Shown: piece after piece, positions 41,962 through 54,783 of the stretch
Layout of the letters: each line of letters opens with the position of its first letter
How positions within the stretch are numbered: position 1 is the stretch's first letter
Assembly: GCA_036365515.1 (NCBI GenBank)
Contig: CM070874.1
Location: 44,639,083 to 44,703,082 of the forward strand
DNA length: 64,000 nucleotides
Direction of reading: 5' to 3'
Source: Torymus aiolomorphi
Lineage: Eukaryota; Arthropoda; Insecta; Hymenoptera; Torymidae
Notes under the pieces: generated by a model
What the model saw: only the letters and a program-made list of their open reading frames with translations
Told to the model about the DNA's origin: nothing
Databases searched by the model: none
Position numbers and translations under genes: made by a program

Positions 41962-42696
41962 GTGAAAGAACAGATAATGAATCCTAAAATGAGGATTGTC
42001 GGTATTGATAATTTTGAAAACATGAACACTAAACAACTACAAAATGACATCAATGAAAGAAATTTCAACGAAAAATTCAAAGATGAATGTAAAATTATAC
42101 ACTCGTACATAAATGATAGAAAGAAAACTCTAACTGCTATAATCGAAATGCCTGCAGAATTATACAAGCACGTAAAAGAAAATAAAAATAGAATCTTTGT
42201 AGGTTATCAAAGATGTAAAATTTTTGACGTCATAAGTGTAAAGCCTTGCTACAAATGTGCAAGACATGCTCACAGTAGAGGAACGTGTAAAAATTCTTCT
42301 ATGTGTACAAAATGTGCTATGCCACATAGTGCAAGTCAATGTAACTCAACAGAGAGCAGTTCATGTGTAAATTGTAAGTTCAACAATACCAAGTTCGGAA
42401 CTAATTACAATACTAACCACGAAGCAACAGATAGTGATATGTGTGAAATTCTTAAAGCTAAGGTGAGAAAATATATAGATATGCACGATTACCCAATACA
42501 ACCTACTATACCAAGACACCTAGGTAAAGTAGGAACCTACTCACTCTGGTTACCATTACAAGTTAATGTATCTACACAATCACTAAATAAGCTTAATGAT
42601 AGTTTGACTAAGAGTCCAACTTCAGTCCAAGCTGTAATTAAAAGTCCGCTGAAAATGCTGTCTGACAGAATAAAAAATAGGCAAAATATTGAATAA
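41962..42696 (+). CDS. Truncated LINE ORF1, C-part with CCHC knuckles
   Basis: 244 residues. RNA-binding part of the gag-like protein: the RRM-like region IIEMPAELYKHVKENKNRIF is followed by knuckles CYKCARHAHSRGTC, CTKCAMPHSASQC and a CVNC, as in I/Jockey-type ORF1. The listed ATG is probably internal, since coding sense extends upstream to about 41940. Confidence 0.78.
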   Translation: MKEQIMNPKMRIVGIDNFENMNTKQLQNDINERNFNEKFKDECKIIHSYINDRKKTLTAIIEMPAELYKHVKENKNRIFVGYQRCKIFDVISVKPCYKCARHAHSRGTCKNSSMCTKCAMPHSASQCNSTESSSCVNCKFNNTKFGTNYNTNHEATDSDMCEILKAKVRKYIDMHDYPIQPTIPRHLGKVGTYSLWLPLQVNVSTQSLNKLNDSLTKSPTSVQAVIKSPLKMLSDRIKNRQNIE

Positions 42697-42802
42697 ACTA
42701 CAACCTCGACATGATGAATCTTCATTATGATTTTGAAAATCTCTTACAATAAGAAACTGAATGCAGCGATATAAGGAGCCTTAACGTTTATTTAAAAAGA
42801 CA

Positions 42803-43552
42803 AAATTTTATAATATTATATGTCAACATAAGAAGCCTAAACAAACATTTTGAAAAGCTTGAATTATTAATAAATAGACTAAAAGGAAAACCAAGTGTTA
42901 TAATCTGTACGGAAACTTGGACAATTCAACATGCGGGATTTTTCAATCTACCTGGATACAAGTTGCGGTACAATGAAAGTATTATGAATAAAGCGGATGG
43001 TGTTATTATGTACATAAAAAGTGATATCGTAGAATATACTGAAATTGTGGTGATAGATAATTTAAGTATCATATATGCGGATATCCTTATAAATAATAAT
43101 GAAACCATAAGAATCTCCGCAACCTATAGATCACATTCCATAAAAAAACCTGAGTATATTTACTCTATTAAAAAATACATTAATAGCAATATTAATATTA
43201 AGAACCATATGGTTATTGGTGATTTTAATATAGATATTATGGACTGTGATAACAATAGTCAGGAGTTTCTAAATAATTTTTATGAAAAATAATATATACC
43301 ATGTTTTCTAGGAATAACCAGGCCTGCAACTAACAGCTGTAATGGAACGTGTATCGACAATATTTTTATAAAATCAAAGTCACTTATTCCAAAATCATAT
43401 AAACTTTGCTCTAATGAAATTAGTGACCATTACTCATTAATAGTTGCCCTTGGCAACGTAAACTTAAATAAACAAGATAATAGTGCAAAAAAAATATTGT
43501 TAACTATAAAAAGCTCTTTAGTTTTTATTTTTATTTATGCAAATGTTGAATA
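42803..43552 (+). pseudogene. Truncated LINE ORF2, AP endonuclease domain
   Basis: Pieces: ILYVNIRSLNKHFEKLELL, IICTETW (catalytic Glu), MVIGDFNIDIMD (Asp/Asn), CIDNIFI and EISDHYSLIV (SDH). An in-frame stop occurs at 43290-43292, and at least one frame change earlier. No reverse transcriptase follows, so the element is 3'-truncated after the nuclease. Confidence 0.83.
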
Positions 43553-44177
43553 GAAAAAAAGTTTTATTTCAATGTTATCAACAACTTTTGTATTTGAAAT
43601 TTTTGTGTTAAGTAAAATGCTTTTGAATAATATAAGGAAAAATACCGTTTCATTACTCCCGATTAATACAAAAATATAAAGTTAAATTTTACAAAGTTTA
43701 ACGAAAACTGTAGACTAATCGCTCACTGATGTTCGTATAACTTATACATATACACACATGCACACATACACTAATACCGCGAATAGGAGAAAAACAAAAA
43801 GAGAAAACTCAACACTGGTGCATTCGTCAATGGTAATCTGGCTTGGTGCTGCGTGCGTGCAGAGTACATCAGCCGTAAGGGACTCGCCACAAATGGACCG
43901 TGCCATACCGTGCCGTCGCCGCCCGGGCCGCCCCGTGCCATAGCGTGCCGAGCGCTTTTCGAATCGGAGTGCGCCGTCTATCAAGAGTATTGCTTCCGTG
44001 CTCCAAGCCCTTTTGGACATATGAGTTTGCCATCTGCAATCTTTGTTTATGACGAAAAAAATCAAGCATAGCCTGGATTGCTCCGAAATATTCTACAGGT
44101 AAAATCATTGTTAAATCATTGTAAATTTTGCTAATGTCAACATTATGTTAATTTTACGGTGTTATAACACTTTTTTT
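43553..44177. other. Unassigned sequence, GC-richer core
   Basis: 43800-44090 is GC-richer than its flanks, with overlapping open frames on both strands and repeated CCGTGCCATA/CCGTGCC motifs. I cannot choose a coding strand and do not call a gene. Confidence 0.4.
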
Positions 44178-44296
44178 GCTTCCTCATAGAGGAAGCTTTG
44201 TAATAGTAAAATTTTAATTTTCTTTAAATTGCTCTAGAAACGTGAATAAAGGTGTTAGAAGTTTGTGTCACATGATTTTAGAAAATGTCTGTATGG

Positions 44297-44344
<48 letters not shown>

Positions 44345-45615
44345 CGCTTTATTTTCGGATCTACGCGGTCGATTTTAACCGGACGGGTCTCATTTTTTTT
44401 GTTTTTTGATTCCGAATTCGGGAAAAAAATAATTTTGTACGACTAACTGATTCGTTTTTGTTTTATGTCGAATTTTTCATTTTCGAAAAATTTATTTTTG
44501 ATTTTTTTTAATGATTGGATTTAAATTTTATAATCGGATGGATAGCGTTCGAAAGAGCATAAAAAACCTATATTTAAAAAAAAAAAAAAAATTCTCTAGC
44601 TTTCACGGTTATTTTGTTATTAATAAAAACGTGTTTTTTTTTAAATGCTTATAACTCCTAAACTAAATAGTCCATTTTTTTGAGAAAAATCATGATAATG
44701 GAGATTATGAATAGCTATAATCTGTATAAAATTGAATTCATTCTGTTGGTTAGTTTTTGAGAAAAAAATTAAAAAATGAAAAAAACGTGTTTTAGGTGGC
44801 GACAATTTACGGGAGTAAAATTGTGTTAATCGCTTCAAAATTCCTTGCAGAGGTAGATTTTTGGTTGCCACCTGCACCTTTCTTTGGGATAGATGATTGG
44901 TTCATAAATTTCAGAGATTTTTGAGGTTAAAATTTTTGTAACCTCTTTTTCGAATCGTAATTTCTCGAGAACGGCTGTATGTATCAGAATGGGATAGGTA
45001 GCATTTAAAAGAGAAATAAAATACCTATATTTTCTAAAAAAAAAAGTTTCTAGCTATCACGGTTCTTTGGTTATTAACATAAACGTAAAACATGAAAAAT
45101 GAAAAAAATGAGTTTTGTATGTTCAACGATTCCAGAGGGAAAATTGCCGTAATTTCTTCAAAATTCCTTGTGGAGGTAGATTTTGGATAGCTCTTGGTCG
45201 AGTTCTTTGGGCAAAATGATTGGTCCATAAATTTCAGAGATATTTGAGGTTAAAATTTTCTTAACTTTTTTTTAAATATTTCTCGAGAACGGTTCTCTGA
45301 ATCAGTTACATATTTCTAGACAATTTTGTATGGGATATAGATATTATGTTTGTGAATTTTCATCAAGATCGTACGATTACTTTTTGACATTTAAAATTTT
45401 CCTATTTTACAAAGTTATTTTATTTGTCGCCCGATAACTAGAGAAAACTTGTTTTAATTTTTTTTAATTTGGCGGAGATGTAGAGTGTATATTATTTATT
45501 ATATGCGTTTTTAGAGTAAAAGAATTCGTTTATGAATTTCAGAGATATTCGAGGTTAAAACTGATTTAGCCTTTTTTTCAAATCGTAATTTTTTGGATAT
45601 ATCTATACTAGAAAA
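44178..45615 (+). repeat. Dispersed repeat with (GT)n head and internal tandem structure
   Basis: Starts near the hairpin GCTTCCTCATAGAGGAAGC (44178-44196). A (GT)n tract lies at 44300-44342, then GGTCGATTTTAACCGGACGG. Two to three diverged units of about 400 bp follow, marked by CACGGTT, CTCGAGAACGG and ATAAATTTCAGAGAT. A reverse-orientation relative lies at 61080-62100 with the same order, including the GT tract. No ORF of note; class unknown. Confidence 0.75.
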
Positions 45616-45725
45616 TGGAAAAACACGTGCTATGCGTGTATGTTGTTCACTTGGTTTTGTTTTTTATTGAGGGTAATTTACAGTGCGATCAAGTTTTAAC
45701 CACTTATTATACTGTGAGATGATTA

Positions 45726-46444
45726 CACGGAGAGAAATTTTAGAGTAAAAATTACCAAGGTGCCTTGGTAGCGCATGGACAGACTGTCAAAAGCCGTGTT
45801 ATTCCCAGGTTTCTAATACAATTTATAAGTTTCCCAAGAAAAACTACCATAACCACTTAAAAAAAATACCAAATTATCTGAATAAAAATTACCAGAAACA
45901 CTGGTAAAAATTGAGATCTAGTCATTTTTACAAGGTAACCTAAGAATTTTTACTAAGAAAACTGATAAATTTTACCAAATAACCTGGTATTTGTGTACTC
46001 GCGCATGCGCACTGCGCATTATTGTGTTTCAAAAGATTGATACTAGAGGCGTGCGCGACGTTAAAATGAAAACAATACATATATTTTCAGTAAGTAATAA
46101 CGGCGATTCAAATGACTGTTGGTAACAGCTTCTGTGGCGCAGTCGGTAGAACGTCGGACTCTCAACCCAAAGATCGTCGGATCGAATCCCGGTTCCGTAA
46201 AAATTTTTTTCAGTTTAATGTTTTTTCATCATTGTTTCTGTTTCTATTTCTATATTAAAATATTATATATCCATCAATATGGATAAAAAAAGTTAATTTT
46301 TTTAATTTAAATTAACTAAAAAAAAATTTTACCAAGGCACTTTGGTAAAAACTTTGAAATTGTCAGTCTGTCCATCCATTACCATAGAAACTGGTAATTT
46401 TGTCTCGAATATTTGTAATTTTCACTACAAAATTTCTCTCCGTG
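45726..46444 (+). mobile_element. TA-flanked MITE with tRNA-like insert, copy 2
   Basis: 719 bp, inverted ends CACGGAGAGAAATTTT, TA on both sides (45724-45725, 46445-46446). Inverted relative to copy 1 at 8169-8886 and nearly the same sequence throughout, so the family moved recently. No ORF. Confidence 0.9.
46128..46198 (+). ncRNA. tRNA-like segment inside MITE, copy 2
   Basis: Same A box (TGGCGCAGTCGG), CTCTCAA loop and B box (GGATCGAATCC) as copy 1; two or three differences confined to the acceptor ends. Acceptor ends again do not pair. Confidence 0.65.
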
Positions 46445-46489
46445 TACTCGTACGTTCCAAAGTGTAAATTTTGAAGGAGGTTGCAATAA

Positions 46490-47373
46490 AACGATCAACG
46501 AGGAACCAAGAAAAATTCATTTAAAACTTAGTTTATTGGCCGACGTTTCGGTACTGATATTAATACCTTCATCAGGGCTAAGAAGGGGAAAAAAATACAT
46601 AGTTAAAACATATATACAGAATATTTTAAGCAAAAGAACCCATTAACACTTTTTTTGGCATTTTACTGACCTAATAAATTAACGAAAGTTTACACCATGG
46701 TTCGTAGACAAACATAGGTGACGTCGATCAAGTAATGATATAGCACATAGTGCAACGTCTGTGAGCGGATTTTATTTAACTAGAACATTTTGAAAAGAAT
46801 TCGAGTTTGAAAATTTGATTTTAAGTTAACGAAAATTAAAATTCTATACGAATATAACAATAAACAGCTAGAGCTCTTACCCATCCTGCACTATGGAGTC
46901 CCATTTTTCGACATTGAGAGAAATGTGAAATTTCCGGGGTTTATATACCTACAGGGGGGACGTTAATTTTCGCAAATTCAAATTCTGAGAGTGAGAGGAG
47001 AGGGAGCGCGCCAACAAGTAGCGTACTGGAGATCGTACGACTAACAGCGTTTATTGTTATTTTCATTATTGCAGAAGTGTCTATTGGTTGTTTCAACGGA
47101 TTTTTTATAAATGTACTTGAGATTCTTAGTATCGTCCATTCGATTTAGGCTGTTATTTTGCGAGTGTATGTGCAACATTTCTGAAAAAGTGCGTTTACGG
47201 AAGTTTGTTTCGGTGTCTATTATGTGTGTATGCTCAAAATCTATTTTATGTCCAGTTTTTTGAACGTGCTCTGAGAGTGCGGAGGTCGTTAACAATTTTG
47301 AGACCGCGTATTTGTGTTCGTATACACGTCTGTTTAACTTCCTTTTTGAGGTGCCTACTATAATAAGAGGCAC
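46490..47373 (-). pseudogene. 5'-truncated Penelope-like element (GIY-YIG part and 3' end)
   Basis: Minus-strand ORF 47373-47041 reads IVGTSKRKLNRRVYEHK, FRKRTFSEMLHIHSQNNSLN: the GIY-YIG endonuclease C-terminal to RT. The RT is missing. The 3' region runs to about 46490 and contains the hammerhead-like core. Different family from the pair at 3656-9137. Confidence 0.83.
46542..46577 (-). ncRNA. Hammerhead-ribozyme-like core in Penelope fragment
   Basis: Minus strand: CTGATGA, stem GGTA...TACC, then GAAACGTCGG. The canonical core CUGANGA...GAAA is complete, with one extra A before stem II. Partner strand not identified. Confidence 0.55.
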
Positions 47374-47528
47374 TTATTATACTCATTGATGAATATATTT
47401 GGTTGAAATTTCAAAAGATTATCTTTATTTTACTCAAAATATCAAAATTTTTTGTATAGAACATTGATTGGGAAAAAGTTTGCATTTTACTTGCAGAATA
47501 TGCCAGTATTTTTGTTGTAACCTTTTTG

Positions 47529-49586
47529 GAAAGTCTCTTGATTGATTGACTTGATTGGTGACTTTATAATAAACATTCATACGTGTAATAAATGAATATA
47601 TGTAATACAGAGTTTGGTAATTTGTTCGAATTTATTTTTTAGTTTTCAAAATATTATCGATTTAAAATATTACCCAAAGTTGAAGGTGCACCATAAAAAA
47701 TAATTCTGCTACTTTTTTTTGTGAAAATCATCAGATGATTCGGAAACGTGATGTAGAGACAAGTCAATATGATCGGAGCGCTTGTATGTACGAAAGCATC
47801 GGAAATTTTTGTGTGACTGCATACTGAAAATTAACATGAAAATTGTACATATAAATATGGATTTTTATAGGTATTTAATTTATTATCATTTTCCACGCTA
47901 CCATTGAGGTATTGCTATTAGCGCGTTGGACTTTTTTTAATTCATTCTCATGAAATACATGAAAATATTTCTTTTACTAGTTCAGAATTCTATGACATGA
48001 TAAAATTATTGAATTAGTTGAATAATAAAATATGCACTTTAGAGAGATGAATCCGTGGAGTCCGTCGCCTGTAGCCCTACTAAACCACGGGAGTTGTTCC
48101 TCCTTTCCTCAACCATTACAGAAAGTATTCAAAAATAAATACTCTCTGCAAAGACAACTCCGAACCTATTTCCTTCCTCCGACAGTTAAGTATTCATGGA
48201 ATAGAATGTTATTTGAAAGTCTCTTGACTGATTGACTTGATTGGTGACTTTACAATAAACATTCATATGTGTCATAAACGAATATATGTAATACAGAGTT
48301 TGGTAATTTGTTCGAATTTATTTTTAAGTTTTCAAAATATTATCGATTTAAAATATTACCCAAAGTTGAAGATGCACCATAAAAAATAATTCTGCTACTT
48401 TTTTTTGTGAAAATCATCAGATGATTCGGAAACGTGATGTAGAGACAAGTCAATATGATCGGAGCGCTTGTATGTACAAAAGCATCGGAAATTTTTGTGT
48501 GACTGCATAGTGAAAATTAACATGAAAATTGTACATATAAATATGGATTTTTATAGGTATTTAATTTATTATCATTTTCCACGCTACCATTGAGGTATTG
48601 CTATTAGCGCGTTGGACTTTTTTTAATTCATTCTCATGAAATACATGAAAATATTTCTTTTACTAGTTCAGAATTCTATGACATGATAAAATTATTGAAT
48701 TAGTTGAATAATAAAATATGCACTTTAGAGAGATGAATCCGTGGAGTCCGTCGCCTGTAGCCCTACTAAACCACGGGAGTTGTTCCTCCTTTCCTCAACC
48801 ATTACAGAAAGTATTTAAAAATAAATACTCTCTGCAAAGACAACTCCGAACCTATTTCCTTCCTCCGACAGTTAATTATTCATGGAATAGAATGTTATTT
48901 GAAAGTCTCTTGACTGATTGACTTGATTGGTGACTTTACAATAAACATTCATATGTGTCATAAACGAATATATGTAATGCAAGGTTTGGTAATTTGTTTG
49001 AATTTATTTTAAAGTTTTCAAAATATTATGGATTTAAAATATTACCCAAAGTTAAAGGTGCACCATAAAAAGTAATTCTGCTACTTTTTTTTTGTGAAAA
49101 TCATCAGATGATTCGGAAACGTGATGTAGAGACAAGTCAATATAATCGGAGCGTTTGTATGTACGAAAGCATCGGAAATTTTTGTGTGACTGCATACTGA
49201 AAATTAACATGAAAATTGTACATATAAATATGGATTTTTGTAGGTATTTAATTTATTAGCAGTTTCCACGCTACCATTGAGGTACTGCTATTAACGCGTT
49301 GGACTTTTTTTTAATTCACTCTCATGAAATACATGAAAATATTTCTTTTACTAATTCAGAATTCTATGACATGATAAAATTATTGAATTAGTCGAATAAT
49401 AAAATTATGCACTTTAGAGAGATGAATCCGTGGAGTCCGTCGCCTGTAGCCCTACTAAACCACGGGAGTTGTTCCTCCTTTCCTCAACCATTACAGAAAG
49501 TATTTAAAAATAAATACTCTCTGCAAAGACAACTCCGAACCTATTTCCTTCCTCCGCCAGTTAAGTATTCATGCAATAGAATAATC
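47529..49586 (+). repeat. Three tandem copies of a 686-bp unit
   Basis: Units start at 47529, 48215 and 48901 with GAAAGTCTCTTGA and are nearly identical. Each contains the same 67-codon open stretch ([11 protein letters not shown]...), which I do not regard as a gene: it overlaps an inverted repeat and has no recognised motif. Each unit also has the nested hairpin GGAGTTGT ... AGTATTTA/TAAATACT ... ACAACTCC. Confidence 0.93.
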
Positions 49587-49599
49587 GTTATAATATCTA

Positions 49600-50729
<1,130 letters not shown>

Positions 50730-50739
<10 letters not shown>

Positions 50740-52050
50740 CGGGGTGACTTATTATTGTGAGTACCTTTGTCTCTGACAAATATAATGAAATACTTAAATT
50801 TTATTATATATACATATTTTATATCATTTAAATTTAGTTAAAGAATATTTCTAAAAATATTATATACAGATATTTAAAATAGTTTTGCAATTTCCTTTAA
50901 CTTATTCGAATTTTGAAAATATTAGTGATTTAATGTATGCATAAATCTAATTATTTGGGTGTTTTATTATTGTGTGTCCCGTTGCCTCTCATAAAGATAA
51001 CGAAATACTTTAAATTTATAATATATACATATTTGATATAATTTTCTTTTAGTTGGTGACTTTTTTTGAAAATATGCTATTCGTATATTCAATACATTTT
51101 GGAATAATCGTTTTAAGGTATTTTCGAATTTTTTTAAATATTAATTTACTTAATTTATAATATCGGGGTGTTTTATTATTGTGAGTCCCCTTGCCTCTCA
51201 CAAAGTTAACAAAAAATGATTCCGGTTTTACTATTTACATATTTAAAGTCATTGTAATGTAGTTAATGAATTTTTTATAAAAATATTATACACATTTATT
51301 ATAGTTAGTCCCATTGCTTCTTACAAAGGTAAAGAAATAATTTAAATTTAAAATATAAATATTTGTTATTAGATATAATTTAATTAGTTTTGAATTTATT
51401 ATATCGGGGTGACTTATTATTGTGAGTCCCCTTGCCCCTCACTGAGATTATATACATATATTCAATACCGTTTGGAAATTAGCTTTAAGTTATTTACGAA
51501 TTTTAAAATATTAGGTATTTAATTTATTACATCGGGTGGCTTTATTATTGTGAGTCCCCTTGCCTCTCACAAATATAACGAATGCTTAAATTTTATTTTA
51601 TATACATATTTTATATTTATTTTATATACATATTTTATATCATTTGAATTTAGTTAAAGATGATTTATAAAAATATTCTATACAGATATTTAAAACAGTT
51701 TTGCAATTTGCTTTAACTTATTCGAATTTTTTAAATATTAATTATTTAATTTATAATATCGGGGTGCTTTATTATTATGAGTCCCCTTGCCTATCACAAA
51801 GTTAACAAAATGATTTCGGTTTTACTATTTACATATTTAATGTTATCGTAATGTAGTTAATGAATTATTTATAAAATTATTATACACATATATTTAGTTT
51901 GGAAATGTGTTTCTACTTATTTATGAATTTTAAAATTATGGAATTGAGATATTATTTTTGGTGTTTTATTTTATTATAGTTAGTCCCATTGCTTCTTACA
52001 AAGGTAAAGAAATAATTTAAATTTAAATTATGAATATTTGATATTATTTA
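50730..52050. repeat. Degenerate tandem array next to Helentron 2
   Basis: About eight copies of a unit carrying ATATCGGGGTG, TTATTATTGTGAGTCCCCTT and GCCTCTCACAAAG, near 50741, 50957, 51165, 51299, 51406, 51534, 51761 and 51960. Spacing alternates between about 130 and 210 bases. The array runs up to the stop codon of the USP domain, so it may be the 3' tail of the Helentron. Confidence 0.8.
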
Positions 52051-52056
52051 TTTTAG

Positions 52057-52870
52057 TTATTGTATTTCTTCTAAAAATATTATATACATATCTTTACTAT
52101 ATTTAGGCCAGATGCTTTTATTTATGTTTGAATCGTCTACTTTAAACCATGTATTATTCTGCTTTATCATACTTGTGTAGTGTCCTGAATCAATGTTAGG
52201 GCCATGATGAAATATTGCGTTAGTGACTTTGTAAATTTTGTTATCTATGTATATATTGGATCTAGTAATATTTTCTATTTTATATTGGGTCAGTTTTGTT
52301 ATGTTTATTGATTTATCGATATAAAATAACATTAATTGTAAAATAACGATTTTATGTCTTGCAATAATTACTTTTGTTTTGTTTTGTAATTTGACCTGAC
52401 AATTATTACAATTTATATCTAAATTTTTGTAATTATCTATATTATCATTGATAATTTCCTGTAAATTAAAAATTTTTTGTTTTGGAGGTATGGTTAATGT
52501 AATTATAATATTATTGGTCTTTTCTTGTTTAAGTTTTTTACAATTTGGACAGAATATTTCAGTTATATGTTCATGTTCAATAACATTTTTCAATAATTTT
52601 GATTTTTTGCAAATATCCATGATAAATTCAGCTGCATCATGTTGTACAGATAATGCATATTCTTTGTTTATAATTTATCTAAATTCCAATACATCAAAAT
52701 GGTTTGATTTGTATAATGAGAATATTTCTTTTAAACAGTCATTTTCTTGAAAAATAAAAAGGTGTTTTCTGAATGTATTACAGTGAAACAATGATTGTGT
52801 GGTTGCATTAGCATAGCAAGATACATTGTCTTTGGTAATCCAATAATATTTAAATCGGTTATGTCGTTAT
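52057..52870 (-). pseudogene. Helentron 2: USP-like (peptidase C19) domain
   Basis: All USP boxes can be read across one frame change near 52840 and a stop near 52680: Cys box VSCYANATTQSLFH, then VQHDAAEFIMDIC (QQD box), zinc-ribbon pairs CPNC and CNNC, and the His box HHGPNIDSGHYTSM followed by W.KVDDSNI, with Asp at the third triad position. The 187-residue ORF 52620-52057 covers the part from the QQD box on. Conservation of catalytic residues in two diverged copies argues that the domain was functional in their ancestor. Confidence 0.85.
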
Positions 52871-53448
52871 CTATTTTATCAACATTAATGTATTTATTTA
52901 TATTTTTATTAATATTATGATTATCAATGTCATTTATGAAAGTTTCATTAGTTTTATTTTTTCCATTATCATCAGATAAACCAATGAAAATTGGTTTATG
53001 ATCTGAGAAGTAAGTTTCGTACACTCCAGCTTCAAAATGGTTATTTTCTTTATTTATAAAAATAATATCTATTTGAGTGTTAAAATTTGTAGTCGAAATT
53101 TTTGTTGGAAGTACTCTTTTAAAATTTTGATGAGTTAAATATTTTTCTATAAAGTTATTTTCTAAAAAAGTATCGTAATTGAAATCTCCAATTATAATAA
53201 ATTTATTGTTGTTGTATTTATTTATTTCAAATGTTTTAAAATGACTTGAAAATGTTTGCTTGTCAACGGCAGGTGATTTGTATCCAGTTAAAATGTACGT
53301 GTTATTTATTTTTAACATGACCATATCAAGATGATGTAACATGTTAGTTTTATTATAAGTAACATTTTTAATAATATCATAATGTATTTCTTTTTTAGCA
53401 AATCAAATAATCCCTTTAGAATATTTTACGTTACTGTCAGATCTATAT
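52871..53448 (-). pseudogene. Helentron 2: AP-type endonuclease, C-part
   Basis: ILTGYKSPAVDKQTF, FIIIGDFNYDTF, TQIDIIFI and YFSDHKPIFIGL: Asp/Asn, Asp and SDH motifs of the AP-endonuclease fold, all intact. The first part of the domain (YQNIRSL, FSETYTKDSDTF) lies beyond the fold-back element at 54784-54950. Confidence 0.87.
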
Positions 53449-54779
53449 GGGAGCGTCCAGCAGAAACGGGCCACCGAGCGCGCGCGGTGCCTTTTTTCGC
53501 GTAAAAGGCGCTCTGTTTAACTCGCTCATAATCGTATGCTGCGTCTTTGAAAAAAAAACCAAGAACCTACATCGATAGATTTTTTTCTGCTCTTTCCAAT
53601 TGCGCCATTGTTTTTATTGCGAAACGCGTTCTTCCGGACGAAAACTTGAGTTGAATATTGAAAGCCATTTTTCTCAAAGTATATCATGTTTTTTTTCAAA
53701 ATAAACTACACCATTGGAAAGTACAACTCTTAAGCTTCAAAACCCTATCTTGGAGAAGTTGGAGAAATAAAGGGTTTAAAAGTAACAACATGAAAAAGAC
53801 AGCGCCGAGGGTCTGCGCGAGCCCCTCGCGCCCGTGCGTACGGCACGTTTAAGTGCAGGCTCTATTCAATTCGCTAATAATCGTGTACCAAGTCTCTGAA
53901 AAAAGAACTAAGGACATATATCAATAGATTTTTTCCTGCTCTTTCCAATGGTGCTATTATTTTTATTCCGAAATGCTTCCTTCTAGTTGAAAATTCCATT
54001 TGAATGTTTAAACTCTATTTTTTCAATAAAATATCAGTCTTTTCTTCAAAATGAATTATATTCTTCAAAAGTACAAGTCTTAAACTATAAAATATTATAT
54101 TTTTAAGTTGAAACATGAAAAGTTCAAAAATAGTAAGATCAAAAAGACAGCGGCTGCCCGAACTTTTTACGCTATTCTCAAGGGCGGATTAATACACGCG
54201 ATGTGCTATTTCGCACTTGGGGTACTAATCCCGAACAGAAGCATTTCGGAATAAAAATAATAGCACCATTGGAAATAGCAGGAAAAAATCTATCGATATA
54301 TGTCCTTAGTTCTTTTTTCAGAGACTTGGTACACGATTATTAGCGAATTGAATAGAGCGTGCACTTAAACGTGCCGTACGCACGGGCGCGAGGGGCTCGC
54401 GCGGACCCTCGGCGCTGTCTTTTTCATGTTGTTACTTTTAAACCCTTTATTTCTCCAACTTCTCCAAGATAGAGTTTTGAAGCTTAAGAGTTCTTAAGAG
54501 TTGTACTTTCCAATGGCGTAGTTTATTTTGAAAAAAAACATGATATACTTTGAGAAAAATGGCTTTCAATATTCAACTCGAGTTTTCATGCGGAAGAAAG
54601 CGTTTCGCAATAAAAACAATGGCACCATTGGAAAGAGCAGGAAAAAATCTATCGATATAGGTCCTTGGTTTTTTTTTTCGAAGACGCAGCATACGATTAT
54701 GAACGAGTTAAACAGAGCGCCTTTTACGCGAAAAAAGGCACCGCGTGCGCTCGGTGGCCCGTTTCTGCTGGACGCTCCC
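53449..54779. mobile_element. 1331-bp fold-back element inside Helentron 2
   Basis: Inverted arms of more than 500 bp starting GGGAGCGTCCAGCAGAAACG, flanked by ATAT on both sides (53445-53448, 54780-54783). The copy 1 endonuclease gives the empty-site comparison. Each arm is itself a diverged direct duplication of about 330 bp (CTGCTCTTTCCAAT, CTTCAAAA, AGTACAA(C/G)TCTTAA repeats). A central unpaired part lies at about 54115-54235. The 96-aa and 80-aa ORFs through the right arm are not genes. Confidence 0.87.
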
Positions 54780-54783
54780 ATAT

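Noticed and set aside
43742..44108. A possible host exon in the GC-richer segment
   Set aside because: Open frames on both strands with no motif and no convincing splice signals.
46128..46198. Functional tRNA gene
   Set aside because: A and B boxes are present but the acceptor stem cannot form and the anticodon stem is weak.
48032..48921. 67-aa ORF repeated in each 686-bp unit as a gene family
   Set aside because: Conservation is explained by recent tandem duplication of the whole unit including non-coding parts; the ORF overlaps a hairpin and has no known motif.
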